A stretch of DNA of 64,000 bases from Sorangium aterium (GTDB lineage Bacteria > Myxococcota_A > Polyangia > Polyangiales > Polyangiaceae), in contig NZ_JAQNDK010000002.1 of NCBI RefSeq assembly GCF_028368935.1, positions 1,116,001 through 1,180,000 of the forward strand. Direction: 5' to 3'. The position numbers and the translations under genes are program-made. Under the pieces are notes generated by a model. It searched no databases. It saw only the letters and a list, made by a program, of their open reading frames with translations, and was not told where the DNA came from. This document shows, one piece after another, positions 44,312 through 53,523 of the stretch. How positions within the stretch are numbered: the first letter of the stretch is position 1; every line of letters begins with the position of its first letter.

Positions 44312-46916
44312 TCCACGCGCTCCATCTGCCGTCCGCCCGGCGGCCGCCGCGTGGGCCGCGGCGGCGGGGCGCCGTTCGGCGGCGGCGGCAGCTGGGCCGG
44401 CTCGCCCTCCATGTCGACCATGCCGGGCTGCATATTCACCGCGCCGGTGGCCTTGCCGCCGAACGTCGGCAGGCCGACCGGGTCCACCGGCACGTGCTCG
44501 CGCGGCCCCTTCGGGCGCGCCTCCTCCTCGAGGCGCGCTCGCTCTTCCTCGGCCAGCATCGACTGGCGGATGTCCTCGAGGAGCCCGTTCGCGCGGCCGA
44601 AGTCGCGCGGCGGCTCCCACGCGGCGCTCTCGCTGAAGACGAAGTAACGGTCGATGAACTCCTGCCGCTCCTGCATCTTGCGCTCGAAGATGGTCCGGAG
44701 GTCGTCCTGGTCGCGGATCACGTAGGGCGTCAGCACGAGGAGGAGGTTCGTCTTCGTCTTCGTCTTGACCCGCTGCCGGAAGAGGAACCCGAGCACCGGG
44801 ATGTCGCCCAGCACGGGGATCTTCGTCTCCGAGGTGGTCATGCCGTCGCGCATGAGGCCGCCGATCACGACGGTCTGCTGGTCCCGGACGACGAGCGTTG
44901 TGCTCGCGGTGCGCTTGTTGATGGGGATCGCGCCGAGCGCGCCCTCGAGGGGGGCGCCCGCGTCGGAGATCTCCTCGGAGAGCTCCAGCCGCACCTGATC
45001 CGAGTCGTTGACGTGAGGGACGACCTTGATCTTCGTGCCGACGTCCTGGCGCGCGGCGGCGCCGCCGCCGAGGCCGCCGAGGCCGCCGAGCAGGCCGCCG
45101 AGCGCGCCGAGCCCGCCCGCCGCGCCCGCGCCGCCCGCCAGGCTCGCGAGCTGGTTGAGCCCGCCGCCGCCCACGTTGGTCTGCAGCGGGATGTTCTGGC
45201 CGATCGAGATCTCGGCCGCCACGTTGTCGGTCGCGAGGATGTGCGGCGTCGCGAGGACGTTGGAGTCGCCGTCCTGGGCCAGCGCGTGGAGGACGACGCC
45301 GAACGCGGGGATCGAGATGCCCGTCCCGAGGATGTTGTTCGAGCCCGTGATCGCGGTCCCTTGACGCCCAGCGCGAGCGCGCCGAGCTGCGCCGGCAGGC
45401 CGATGACGGACTGGCGGATGTTGTTGCCGCCGTAGACGACGCTGTCGTCGGGGTTGAGGCCGTCGAACGGCGCGCCGGCGTGGTAGCCGATGCCGAAATC
45501 GAGCGAGCGGCTGACGTTCACGTCCATGATCACGGCCTCGATGAACACCTGCCGCCGGGGCTCGTCGAGCTGGTCGATCACGGTGCGCAGCTGGGCGTAG
45601 TCGTGGGGTGACGACGTGATGAGGAGCTTGTTGCTCGCCTCGTCGCAGGTGACCTTGACCTGCCCCTCGAAGATGTCGTCGGTCGAGCCCGGCACCGCCT
45701 GGGCGGCGCGCGCGCCCGGCCTGCCGCCGACGGCCGCTCCGCCCCCGCCCGCTCCGCCGCCGAGGATCTGGTTCAGCGTCGCCGACAGCTCCTTGCAGCC
45801 GGCGTGCTGGAGCGACAGCACGTGGACCTGCCCCTCGCCCGTCTGCGGCACGTCGAGGCGCTTCAGGATGCCGAGGACGCGCAGGTAGTCCGGCTCGGTC
45901 GCGGTGATGACGAGGGAGTTGGTCCTGTCGTCCGCGATGATGCGGGCGCCGGTGCCGCCGGCGCCGCCCCTGCCGGGCCTGCCGCCGCCCGCCCCGGCCC
46001 TGCTCGGGTCGACGATCTCGTTCAGCTTGGTCGCGACCTCCGCCGCGGAGCCGTAATGAACGGGCTGCACCCAGAGCTGATCGCCGGCGCCGCCGACGTC
46101 GATCTCCTCGACGATCCGGAGCATGCGCTGGATGTTCGACCCGGTGTCCGTGATGATGAGCAGGTTGCCGGGCGGGTAGACGGTGACGTCGCCGTCCTTC
46201 GATTTGAACTTGCTCAGGACGCCGCCCGCCTCGTTGGCGTCGATATGCGACAGCCGGTACATGCGGGTGACGAACCGGTCCTCCGCGGGCACGGGCGTGG
46301 CGGCCCCGAACACGGGCGTCGTCTCGGACACCGCGCCTGGCGTCTCCACGATCTTGAGGAAGCGGCCGTGGGGGATGACGGTGAGATCGTTCGAGGCGAG
46401 GATCGACAGGAACGCGCTGTACGCCTCGGCGACGGTCACCTTCTCCGGCGCGTACACCGTGGCCTTGATCTGCCGGAGCTTGCCGCCGTAGATGAAGCGG
46501 CGCCCGGTGATGTTGCTGATGGCCTTCACGAGCTCGGGGAGGTCGGCCTCGTCGAGGTTGAAGCTGACCTTGTAGCCGCCGGGCTTCGGCTTGAACTCGA
46601 TCTCCTGGACCCCTTGCTTGACCGCGGCGAGCGGGTCGTCGCCGGCGTCGCCCGGAGCGCCTGCCGCGGGCGCGGCTGCGCCCGGCGCGCCGGCGGGTGG
46701 GGCGCCTCCGGCCGGCGCGGCCGGCGCGCCCGGCGCAGGCGCGGGGCGGGCGGGCGCCGGCGGGACCTGGCCGGGGGTCCGCAGCACGGGGGCGCCGCGG
46801 TTCGCGGGCTGCGCTGCGGCGGGCGGCGCCGCGGCGGCGAGCACGAGCGCCGCCACCGGCGCGGCGAGGAGCCTCCTCCGGAGGCAGCAGGATCGCTCGA
46901 GGGTCGTCATCACCAT
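44308..46916 (-). CDS. gspD: Type II secretion secretin GspD, interrupted by an apparent -1 frameshift
   Basis: The outer-membrane secretin is split across two frames. The first part (46916 to about 45358) has a signal peptide (LLAAPVAALVLAAAAPPAAA), a Pro/Ala-rich stretch, N0 (VSFNLDEADLPELVKAISNITGR) and the N1-N3 domains, up to GVKG. The second part runs in another frame from about 45357 to 44308: TAITGSNNILGTGI, then the secretin core (NIPLQTNVGGGG), a Gly/Leu-rich insert, TTLVVRDQQTVVIGGLMRDG and VPVLGFLFR-type end motifs. One extra G in the GGG at 45358-45360 would restore one 869-aa frame. The reading downstream of the shift in the first frame is Arg/Ser-rich nonsense to 44865. Either a sequence error or a real mutation; see findings. 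Confidence 0.88.
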
Positions 46917-46966
46917 CAGTCGACTCGATATTCTCTGCGTTGGTTGGTAAGGGGAGGCGGCGCCGC

Positions 46967-47278
46967 TCAGTCAGCGTTCGGCGCGCTCTCGCGCGCGGCC
47001 GGCGAGGGGGGCCGCGGCCGCTTCGAGCGGGAGGTCTTGCCCAGGGCGGTCTTGGTCGCGCCGGCGGCGGCCTCGCTGTCGGCCTCCTCCGTCGTGTCCG
47101 CCGCGGACTCCTTGTCGTGGGACGTCTCGTGGGGCGGCAGGACGGCCCTGGCGACCGACACGAGGACGAGGCTCATGACCCCGACGAACGTGAGGGAGCC
47201 GAGGACGAACGTGCCGATCACCATCAGCGTCCGCCGGAGCAGGCTCCCCTCGTTCAGCGTCCCTATCCATCGCGCCAT
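46967..47278 (-). CDS. Small single-pass membrane protein between gspC and gspD
   Basis: The 103-aa protein starts MARWIGTLNEGSLLRR and has one long transmembrane helix (TLMVIGTFVLGSLTFVGVMSLVLVSVARAVL, about residues 17-47), then an Ala/Glu/Ser-rich and finally basic tail. It lies 41 bp after gspC and 50 bp before gspD, in the same direction. No standard Gsp family fits. A pilotin or assembly partner of the secretin is possible by position, but there is no lipobox. The composition is balanced enough to be a real gene. Confidence 0.65.
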   Translation of the reverse strand: MARWIGTLNEGSLLRRTLMVIGTFVLGSLTFVGVMSLVLVSVARAVLPPHETSHDKESAADTTEEADSEAAAGATKTALGKTSRSKRPRPPSPAARESAPNAD

Positions 47279-47319
47279 GCCGCTACCCTGCTTTCGTCCC
47301 TGGATTCAGTCCGGAGCGC

Positions 47320-48300
47320 TCACTTGATGTTGAAGTCGATGTTCATCGGCTTGCCCTTGCGGTTGATGCTCACCGTGAGCCGGTCCGCCGTCCGGAGCCG
47401 CGCGTAGGCCTCGAGGGCCTTCTGCGGATCGCTCATCTCAAACCCGTTGATGCTGGACAGCCGATCTCCGTTCTCCAGCCCGAGCGTCCCCAGCAGAGAG
47501 TCCGGGCGAATCCCGAAGAGACGGATGCCCACCACCTTGTCTCCCTCCTTCTCGGGGACGATGCGCGCGGAGCGCATCAGCTCGCCCTGGTTCTCCAGGA
47601 TGTGGTCGACGGCGCTGCGCTCCACGTTGAACTCCGTCTCGCTCACGCGCTGGATCTTCGAGGCGATCTCCGGCGGGATCTTCTTGCCGGCGCGGGCGGG
47701 GGGCTTCGAGGCCGCGCCCGTCGACGTCGTCGGGGGCGCCGGCGCCGGCGCGGCGCTGGCGCGGGCGACGGCGCGGCTGCCAACGATGGCCTGGCACCGC
47801 GAGCTGCCGGACGTCAGCCAGACCCGATCCCACCCCACGTAGTAAACGGTCTGCCCGCTGATCTCATCCCCCTGCCGCCGCAAGATCGCCTTGCCGTCCG
47901 AGCCGGTCATGGCCGCGAACGACCACGCGGGATCGTCGGCCTGCGTGATGAGGAGGACGCGGGCGCCGTCGCAGGACGGGTCCGCGTACGGGTCCTTGTT
48001 GGGCAGCTCGTGCTGGACGGTCGGGAGCTCGACGGGCTTGCCGTCGAGCGGCCCCGTCACCGAGTCGAACGGGTTGCGCGAGAGGATCGCCGCGGCGCTC
48101 GTCGTGTGGTCCGTGCTGCTCGCGGTCGGCCCGAACGACGCCGGGCGCGTCGGATGGCTGGGCGGCGCCGGCGGGGCGTCGATCGCGACGCTGGAGACCA
48201 CGAGCTGACCCATGCCCGACGCCTGGAAGTAGGCGGCGAGCGCGATCAGTGCGCCCAGCACCCAGGGGAAATACCGCTTCAGGATCGCGTCGATGCCCAT
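47320..48300 (-). CDS. gspC: Type II secretion inner-membrane protein GspC with PDZ domain
   Basis: The 326-aa protein has an N-terminal membrane anchor (YFPWVLGALIALAAYFQASG), a homology region at about 65-160 (AAAILSRNPFDSVTGPL; DPAWSFAAM; YYVGWDRVWL), a Pro/Ala linker and a C-terminal PDZ-like domain (GIRLFGIRPDSLLGTLGLENGDRLSSINGFEMSDPQKALEAYARLR). It connects the platform to the secretin. It is the first structural gene of the operon, preceded by a 204-bp spacer. GAGGAGGA, about 10 bp upstream of the ATG, is its ribosome site. Confidence 0.92.
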   Translation of the reverse strand: MGIDAILKRYFPWVLGALIALAAYFQASGMGQLVVSSVAIDAPPAPPSHPTRPASFGPTASSTDHTTSAAAILSRNPFDSVTGPLDGKPVELPTVQHELPNKDPYADPSCDGARVLLITQADDPAWSFAAMTGSDGKAILRRQGDEISGQTVYYVGWDRVWLTSGSSRCQAIVGSRAVARASAAPAPAPPTTSTGAASKPPARAGKKIPPEIASKIQRVSETEFNVERSAVDHILENQGELMRSARIVPEKEGDKVVGIRLFGIRPDSLLGTLGLENGDRLSSINGFEMSDPQKALEAYARLRTADRLTVSINRKGKPMNIDFNIK

Positions 48301-48387
48301 GCGCCCATCCTCCTCTAGGCGAGTTTCATGCCAGCGGTCAATCGCCGGTGGTTTCCCGCGTCTTCACGAAATTTCGGAGGCTGTCCC

Positions 48388-48442
48388 GCCAAGGTGACGA
48401 ACCCCAGGCGTGTCGGACGGCCTCCTTTGCCAAAGTGACAAA
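48388..48442. promoter_or_regulatory. Pair of GCCAARGTGACRAA direct repeats upstream of gspC
   Basis: GCCAAGGTGACGAA (48388-48401) and GCCAAAGTGACAAA (48429-48442) agree at 12 of 14 positions and start 41 bp apart, close to four helical turns. They lie 88-142 bp upstream of the gspC start, a suitable place for binding of an activator. A related cluster of TGACA motifs (about 49961-49995) lies upstream of the adjacent NtrC-type regulator gene. Confidence 0.4.
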
Positions 48443-48504
48443 TGGATTTTCGCGGGGGCCGGCGCGCAGGCGCGCGCGGTGTCCGCGGGACGGCGCGCGC
48501 GGCG

Positions 48505-49911
<1,407 letters not shown>

Positions 49912-50041
49912 GCGCCACTGTGTCACAGGCGTTGGCGGCATGTCCAGGAGAGCACGGGTCTGACAACGTCCGAGCCGGCGCCTGACAAACTGACACGCCG
50001 ACCTGGTCCCCGCGCGCCGCCCGCGAAGATCGCGGGATCGG

Positions 50042-50608
50042 TCAGCGGATGAGCTTCGAGAGCTGCTTGAAGTCGTCCGTCCCGGCGATCTTGAGCCAGT
50101 CGAAGACGACGGTCTCCGCGGTGGTGATGGTGGCGCCTGCGGCGCGGCAGAGATCGAGGCCGGCGAGCCGGTGGTCGTCGCGGCGGGAGGCGACGCCGTC
50201 GAGCGGCACCTGGACGAGGACGCCGCGCGCCGCGAGGTCGCGCACGGTCTGGAAGACGCAGACGTGCGCCTCCACGCCGACGACGATGGCGGCGCGGGGC
50301 GCGCGCCCGGTCGACGTGCGCAAGGCGCGCTCGAACTCGGCGGAGCCGCAGGCGGAGAACTCCATCTTGGGGATGACGGGCGCGCCCGCCTGGGCCAGCC
50401 GCTCGGCGATGGGCGCGATGGTCGGGCCGAGGCCCGCGGGGTACTGCTCGGTGGCGATGATCGCCGCGCCGAGCCGCCGCGCCGCCTCGATCAGCACCGT
50501 GGCCGCGCGGGTCAGCGCGTCCATCTGGGGCGCCGGCATCGCGGCGGCGAGCTTCTCCTGGACGTCGATGACGATGACCGCGCTGTCTGCGGGCTCGATC
50601 CTTTGCAT
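50042..50608 (-). CDS. Isochorismatase-family cysteine hydrolase
   Basis: The 188-aa protein has the cysteine-hydrolase triad of the isochorismatase fold: D15 in VIVIDVQEKL, K81 in VIPKMEFSA and C117 in VVGVEAHVCVFQTV. The short single-domain form is like YcaC/nicotinamidase-type hydrolases. The substrate cannot be told from sequence. Its start is 5 bp downstream of the next minus-strand gene's stop, so it is likely cotranscribed with the ferredoxin-like protein gene. It ends 130 bp from the NtrC gene start. Confidence 0.9.
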   Translation of the reverse strand: MQRIEPADSAVIVIDVQEKLAAAMPAPQMDALTRAATVLIEAARRLGAAIIATEQYPAGLGPTIAPIAERLAQAGAPVIPKMEFSACGSAEFERALRTSTGRAPRAAIVVGVEAHVCVFQTVRDLAARGVLVQVPLDGVASRRDDHRLAGLDLCRAAGATITTAETVVFDWLKIAGTDDFKQLSKLIR

Positions 50609-50613
50609 GGTGG

Positions 50614-51057
50614 CTACCTCGTGGCCCGGAAGCTCCTCAGGAACCGGAGCAGGTCGCTCCGCAGGTCGAAGCGGAGGAGCGCCTCGCCGATCAGCGCGCC
50701 GCCGTCGCCGACGAGGACGCCGGGCAGGACGGTCATCGACGTCATGAGATCGCCGGGGCGCACGGTCTTCCGGCCGGCGAACGCGCAGCGGCGGCCGTCG
50801 TTGGCGGTGAACTCGAAGGAGTAGGGCAGGGTCCCGGTGCGCGCGACGTCGAGGCCGAGCCGCCCGGAGAGGTAGCGGTGGTCGGCGAAGCCCTCGGCGT
50901 CGATCTCGCCCTCGATCTCGACCTCGGGCTTGCGCAGGAAGTCGAGGAGGCCGCGCGAGCGCGCGCGGATCGTGAACGACATGGGCCGCTCGTCGGACGG
51001 CGAGTCGACCAGGTGGAAGCTCCCGGCCATGGTCTCGCAGAACTCGAAGCCGCGCAT
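50614..51057 (-). CDS. Hypothetical beta-rich protein coupled to a ferredoxin-like gene
   Basis: The ATG 51055-51057 overlaps the stop of the upstream gene (TGATG), a strong coupling signal; length is 147 aa. The sequence is rich in strand-forming segments (FEFCETMAGSFHLVDSP, SFTIRARSRGLLDFLRKPEVEIEGEIDAEGFADHRYLSG, YSFEFTANDGRRCAFAGRKTV). The RKPEVEIEGEIDAEGFA and GYLPYSFEF-like pattern resembles proteins found beside cholesterol-oxidase/GMC or ferredoxin genes, but I cannot name a family. No signal peptide. Confidence 0.72.
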   Translation of the reverse strand: MRGFEFCETMAGSFHLVDSPSDERPMSFTIRARSRGLLDFLRKPEVEIEGEIDAEGFADHRYLSGRLGLDVARTGTLPYSFEFTANDGRRCAFAGRKTVRPGDLMTSMTVLPGVLVGDGGALIGEALLRFDLRSDLLRFLRSFRATR

Positions 51058-51440
51058 CACGGCTCCGGCGGGGCGCCGCGCGGCGGCGCCGGCAGCGGCG
51101 GGGCGGCGGTCGCCTCCGTGTAGTCCTCGGGCGGGAGCACGAGCCGCTCGACCCGGCGGCCCGAGGCGAGGGCGTCGACGATCTCCGGGACGTCGGCGGG
51201 GGTCACGCGGCCGTAGAAGTAGCCGTCCGGCTCCACGGCGATGACGGGGCCTGCCCAGCAGACGTCGAGGCAGCTCGCGGAGCAGGCGCGCGCCTCGACC
51301 TTCGCGAGCCCCCGCTCGGCGAGCGCGGCCTTGAGCTGCACGTGGATCCCCTCGGCGCCGCGCTGAGCGCAGGAGCCCTTGGGAACGCCGTCCGGGCGGC
51401 GGTTGACGCAGACGAAGAGGTAGCGCTTTCGCTGGGGCAC
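51057..51440 (-). CDS. [2Fe-2S] thioredoxin-like ferredoxin-domain protein
   Basis: A GTG at 51438-51440 (VPQRKRYLFVCVNRR) gives 127 aa, matching where the domain starts; the long upstream reading is Pro/Arg-rich and not plausible. Four cysteines in the order VCVNRR, PKGSC, SASC, DVC and the closing phrase AGPVIAVEPDGYFYGRVTPADVPEIVD are typical of thioredoxin-like [2Fe-2S] ferredoxins (the NuoE-like/Shethna type). It overlaps the next gene by one base pair junction (TGATG). A Pro/Ala-rich 20-residue tail follows. An electron carrier for an unknown partner. Confidence 0.88.
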   Translation of the reverse strand: MPQRKRYLFVCVNRRPDGVPKGSCAQRGAEGIHVQLKAALAERGLAKVEARACSASCLDVCWAGPVIAVEPDGYFYGRVTPADVPEIVDALASGRRVERLVLPPEDYTEATAAPPLPAPPRGAPPEP

Positions 51441-51559
51441 GAGGCGGATCCTCGTGCGTCGCGGCGGCCAGGTCAAGCTGGCGAGGGGGAGGGCGGGGTG
51501 CGTCGGGGGGCGCGTCGAGCTTCGGCAGGGGGGCGCGCCGGCGGCCGGACGGGCGCACA

Positions 51560-51686
51560 GATGCTGTGCGCGAGGCATTCTCAGGTCCTGTGGCGTACTG
51601 TACTCGCCTCGGAGTTTGTCGACGATCGTGGCGGTTCAGACTTCTTCGGAACCCCATTCGTCAAGGTTATCGAGGCTGCGGTTTGA
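51560..51686 (+). pseudogene. Possible C-terminal gene remnant at the edge of a lower-GC island
   Basis: The plus-strand frame ending at the TGA 51684-51686 reads plausibly as a protein tail from about 51560 (SQVLWRTVLASEFVDDRGG, then SDFFGTPFVKVIEAAV). Base composition falls sharply here, and the frame has no believable start in the GC-rich DNA upstream. It looks like the 3' end of a gene whose 5' part was lost, next to an intact small gene. Weak evidence, from one short frame. Confidence 0.3.
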
Positions 51687-51720
51687 CAGGAGGCTACTGT
51701 GCCACATCCCGGGGGGGTTC

Positions 51721-52035
51721 ATGGCCACAGATGACTACGGACTCATTCCAATGGTAGCAAACCACCTTGGTTTGAGCCCAGTTCCAGCGCAGTGGAGAGG
51801 GATCGATGCGGTCCTCCCGATCTTGGAGCGCATGCGCGGCGACGGGGCGATCATCCTGATAAAGCTTGATGGTGGTAGAGGTCTGTCCGATAACGACCCA
51901 ACTACTGTCCTTGCTTCCGGTGGACCTCTCAAGGGCGATTTTGTTCGCGCGGACGTGTCATCGATTGAGCACGGTATCGCAGAGGTGGTCGTGGAGTATG
52001 CGAGAAGGTGTTGGGGGTTCGTTGAACCCTCGTAA
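51721..52035 (+). CDS. Hypothetical protein in a lower-GC island (104 aa)
   Basis: The ATG at 51721 follows a G-rich run (GGGGGGG, about 51711-51717). The 104-aa product (MATDDYGLIPMVANHLGLSP, ending RRCWGFVEPS) has a balanced composition and no signal peptide. GC content is about 55%, far below its neighbours, and third codon positions are not G/C-biased, which suggests recent acquisition. It is the only plus-strand gene between minus-strand genes. I do not recognise the family. By analogy with small genes left after toxin-cassette decay it could be an immunity-type protein, but nothing in the sequence proves it. Confidence 0.6.
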   Translation: MATDDYGLIPMVANHLGLSPVPAQWRGIDAVLPILERMRGDGAIILIKLDGGRGLSDNDPTTVLASGGPLKGDFVRADVSSIEHGIAEVVVEYARRCWGFVEPS

Positions 52036-52071
52036 TCTGTTCGGGGGTTGAACGCCGGCAGGCTCCTCGCC

Positions 52072-52704
52072 TCAGGCCCCCGCTTCAGCGGCGCTGCGCG
52101 CGCGGTGCCGGCGCAGCGCCAGGTTCACGATCCCGATCGGCGCCACGACGAGCACCGCCGCGAACCCGAGGACGCCGACAACGAGCCCCGCGAGGCTCGC
52201 GAGCGCGAGCCGGAGCACGTCGAGCGCCGCAGGGCCGGAGCCGGACGAAGAGCGCTCATCGACGCGCATCTCCCTGCGCAGCGCGCCGACCTCTCGATCG
52301 AGCAGATCCTCGAACGGACGGCCATACAGGCTCTCGCTGCGGCGGCCGCGGAAGAACGCGCGGACCGTCCGGCGCGGGGCTGAGAGGAGCCCCGCGAAGA
52401 GGCCGCCCAGGTTGAGCTGCCAGGCCGCGACGAAGCCCTTGCAGCCGGCGCCGAGCTCCCACGCCGCGATCTCGAACTCGCCGGTCGCGTTCGTGTCGTA
52501 GCCCGTCAGCACGTGGTGAAGGTCGTGGTAACGCACGGCGCGCACGCGCGCCCGGGTGTTCGGAAACGGGACCGGGAGCGGACCGAGCTTGAAGTCGACC
52601 CACGCGTCGCCGTACCCGCCGTCCGCGCCGAAGCGGTTCACCTCGAAGTAGAGCGCCCGCGCCTCCCGCATCGTGAGGCCTTCGTCGTAATGCACAAGAG
52701 CCAT
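52072..52704 (-). CDS. COQ4-like protein with C-terminal membrane segment
   Basis: The 210-aa protein contains VRYHDLHHVLTGYDTNATGEFEIAAWELG near residue 57. This is the HDxxH-x11-E metal motif (H60, D61, H64, E76) of the COQ4 family, involved in ubiquinone biosynthesis (recently linked to ring decarboxylation/hydroxylation). A C-terminal membrane helix (LASLAGLVVGVLGFAAVLVVAPIGIVNLAL, about 167-196) is not typical of COQ4 and suggests a membrane-anchored variant. It is divergent from a TetR regulator, with palindromes between them. Myxobacteria use menaquinone, so a role other than ubiquinone synthesis is likely. Confidence 0.82.
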   Translation of the reverse strand: MALVHYDEGLTMREARALYFEVNRFGADGGYGDAWVDFKLGPLPVPFPNTRARVRAVRYHDLHHVLTGYDTNATGEFEIAAWELGAGCKGFVAAWQLNLGGLFAGLLSAPRRTVRAFFRGRRSESLYGRPFEDLLDREVGALRREMRVDERSSSGSGPAALDVLRLALASLAGLVVGVLGFAAVLVVAPIGIVNLALRRHRARSAAEAGA

Positions 52705-52722
52705 GGCACCACCCTCGTTCGA

Positions 52723-52747
52723 TGACTTCAGTCACTGACCATGGTCA
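52723..52747. promoter_or_regulatory. Two adjacent palindromes, candidate TetR operators
   Basis: TGACT-TC-AGTCA (52723-52734) and the perfect 12-bp palindrome TGACCATGGTCA (52736-52747) lie side by side, in the spacer between the divergent COQ4-like and TetR genes. This is the usual site for a self-regulating TetR repressor. Their start-to-start distance is 13 bp. Confidence 0.6.
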
Positions 52748-52820
52748 TTCATCGCGCTCGTTCTGTCAAGGAGATCGCCGCTTGACGGGGAGGCATCCTC
52801 GGCAACAGTGTTCCTCGTCG

Positions 52821-53492
52821 ATGAGCAAGGTCATTACAAGCGCGACGAAACGCCGGAGGCGATCCGCCGCGCCGGCCGCGCCGGCCCCCGAGCGCGGCGG
52901 GCGCGCCCAGCAGAAGCTCGACACCCGCCGGCGGATCCGGGACGCCGCGTGGGCGCTCTTCACCGAGCTCGGGTACGACGACACGACGACCAAGGCGGTG
53001 GCGGAGCGCGCGGAGGTCGCGACGGGGACGGTGTTCGTGCACGCGCGCGACAAGGCCGACCTGCTCATGATGGTGATGCACGACCGGCTCGCGGCCGCGG
53101 TCGACGCGGCGTTCGAGGCGCTGCCGCGCAAAGAGCCCCTGCTCCCTCAGCTCATCCACGTGTTCCAGCGGCTGTTCGCGATGTACGGCGAGCAGCCGCT
53201 CGTCTCGCAGGCGTTCGTGAAGGCCTTCCCCGGCGCGTCGGGTCCGAACGGAGAGCGGCTGAACGCGCTCACGTTCGCGTTCCTGCACCGCATCGCGAGC
53301 CTGGTGCGCGACGCGCAGGCGCGCGGCGAGGTCGCGGGCGACATCGACCCGCTCGCCGCGGCGCACAACATCTTCGCCCTCTACTTCGCGGCGCTCCTGT
53401 CCTGGCTCAGCGGCTTCGTGACGCTCGCGGCGGCGCTGGATCCCGTGCTGAAGAGCTCGCTCGCCCTCCAGTTCCGAGGGCTCCGCGCGTGA
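52821..53492 (+). CDS. TetR-family transcriptional regulator
   Basis: The ATG 52821 (MSKVITSATKRRRR) gives 223 aa; upstream in-frame starts reach into the palindromic operator region and are less likely. The HTH is TRRRIRDAAWALFTELGYDDTTTKAVAERAEVATGTVFVHARDK (about 37-80), a complete TetR signature. The C-terminal ligand domain is all helical with no family-specific motif I can name. It is probably autoregulated and controls the divergent COQ4-like gene. It is convergent with the HisN-like gene (31 bp). Confidence 0.92.
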   Translation: MSKVITSATKRRRRSAAPAAPAPERGGRAQQKLDTRRRIRDAAWALFTELGYDDTTTKAVAERAEVATGTVFVHARDKADLLMMVMHDRLAAAVDAAFEALPRKEPLLPQLIHVFQRLFAMYGEQPLVSQAFVKAFPGASGPNGERLNALTFAFLHRIASLVRDAQARGEVAGDIDPLAAAHNIFALYFAALLSWLSGFVTLAAALDPVLKSSLALQFRGLRA

Positions 53493-53523
53493 GGCGCCGC
53501 CGGCGCTCCAACGTCGGCGCGCG

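Noticed and set aside
45355-45366. Programmed -1 frameshift site in gspD
   Set aside because: No X-XXY-YYZ slippery heptamer and no obvious downstream pseudoknot; a missing G in a G-run is simpler.
48319-48333. Sigma-54-like promoter (TGGCATG-N4-TCGC) just before gspC
   Set aside because: GG-N10-GC spacing is right, but the start of transcription would fall downstream of the ribosome site of gspC, so the mRNA could not be translated normally.
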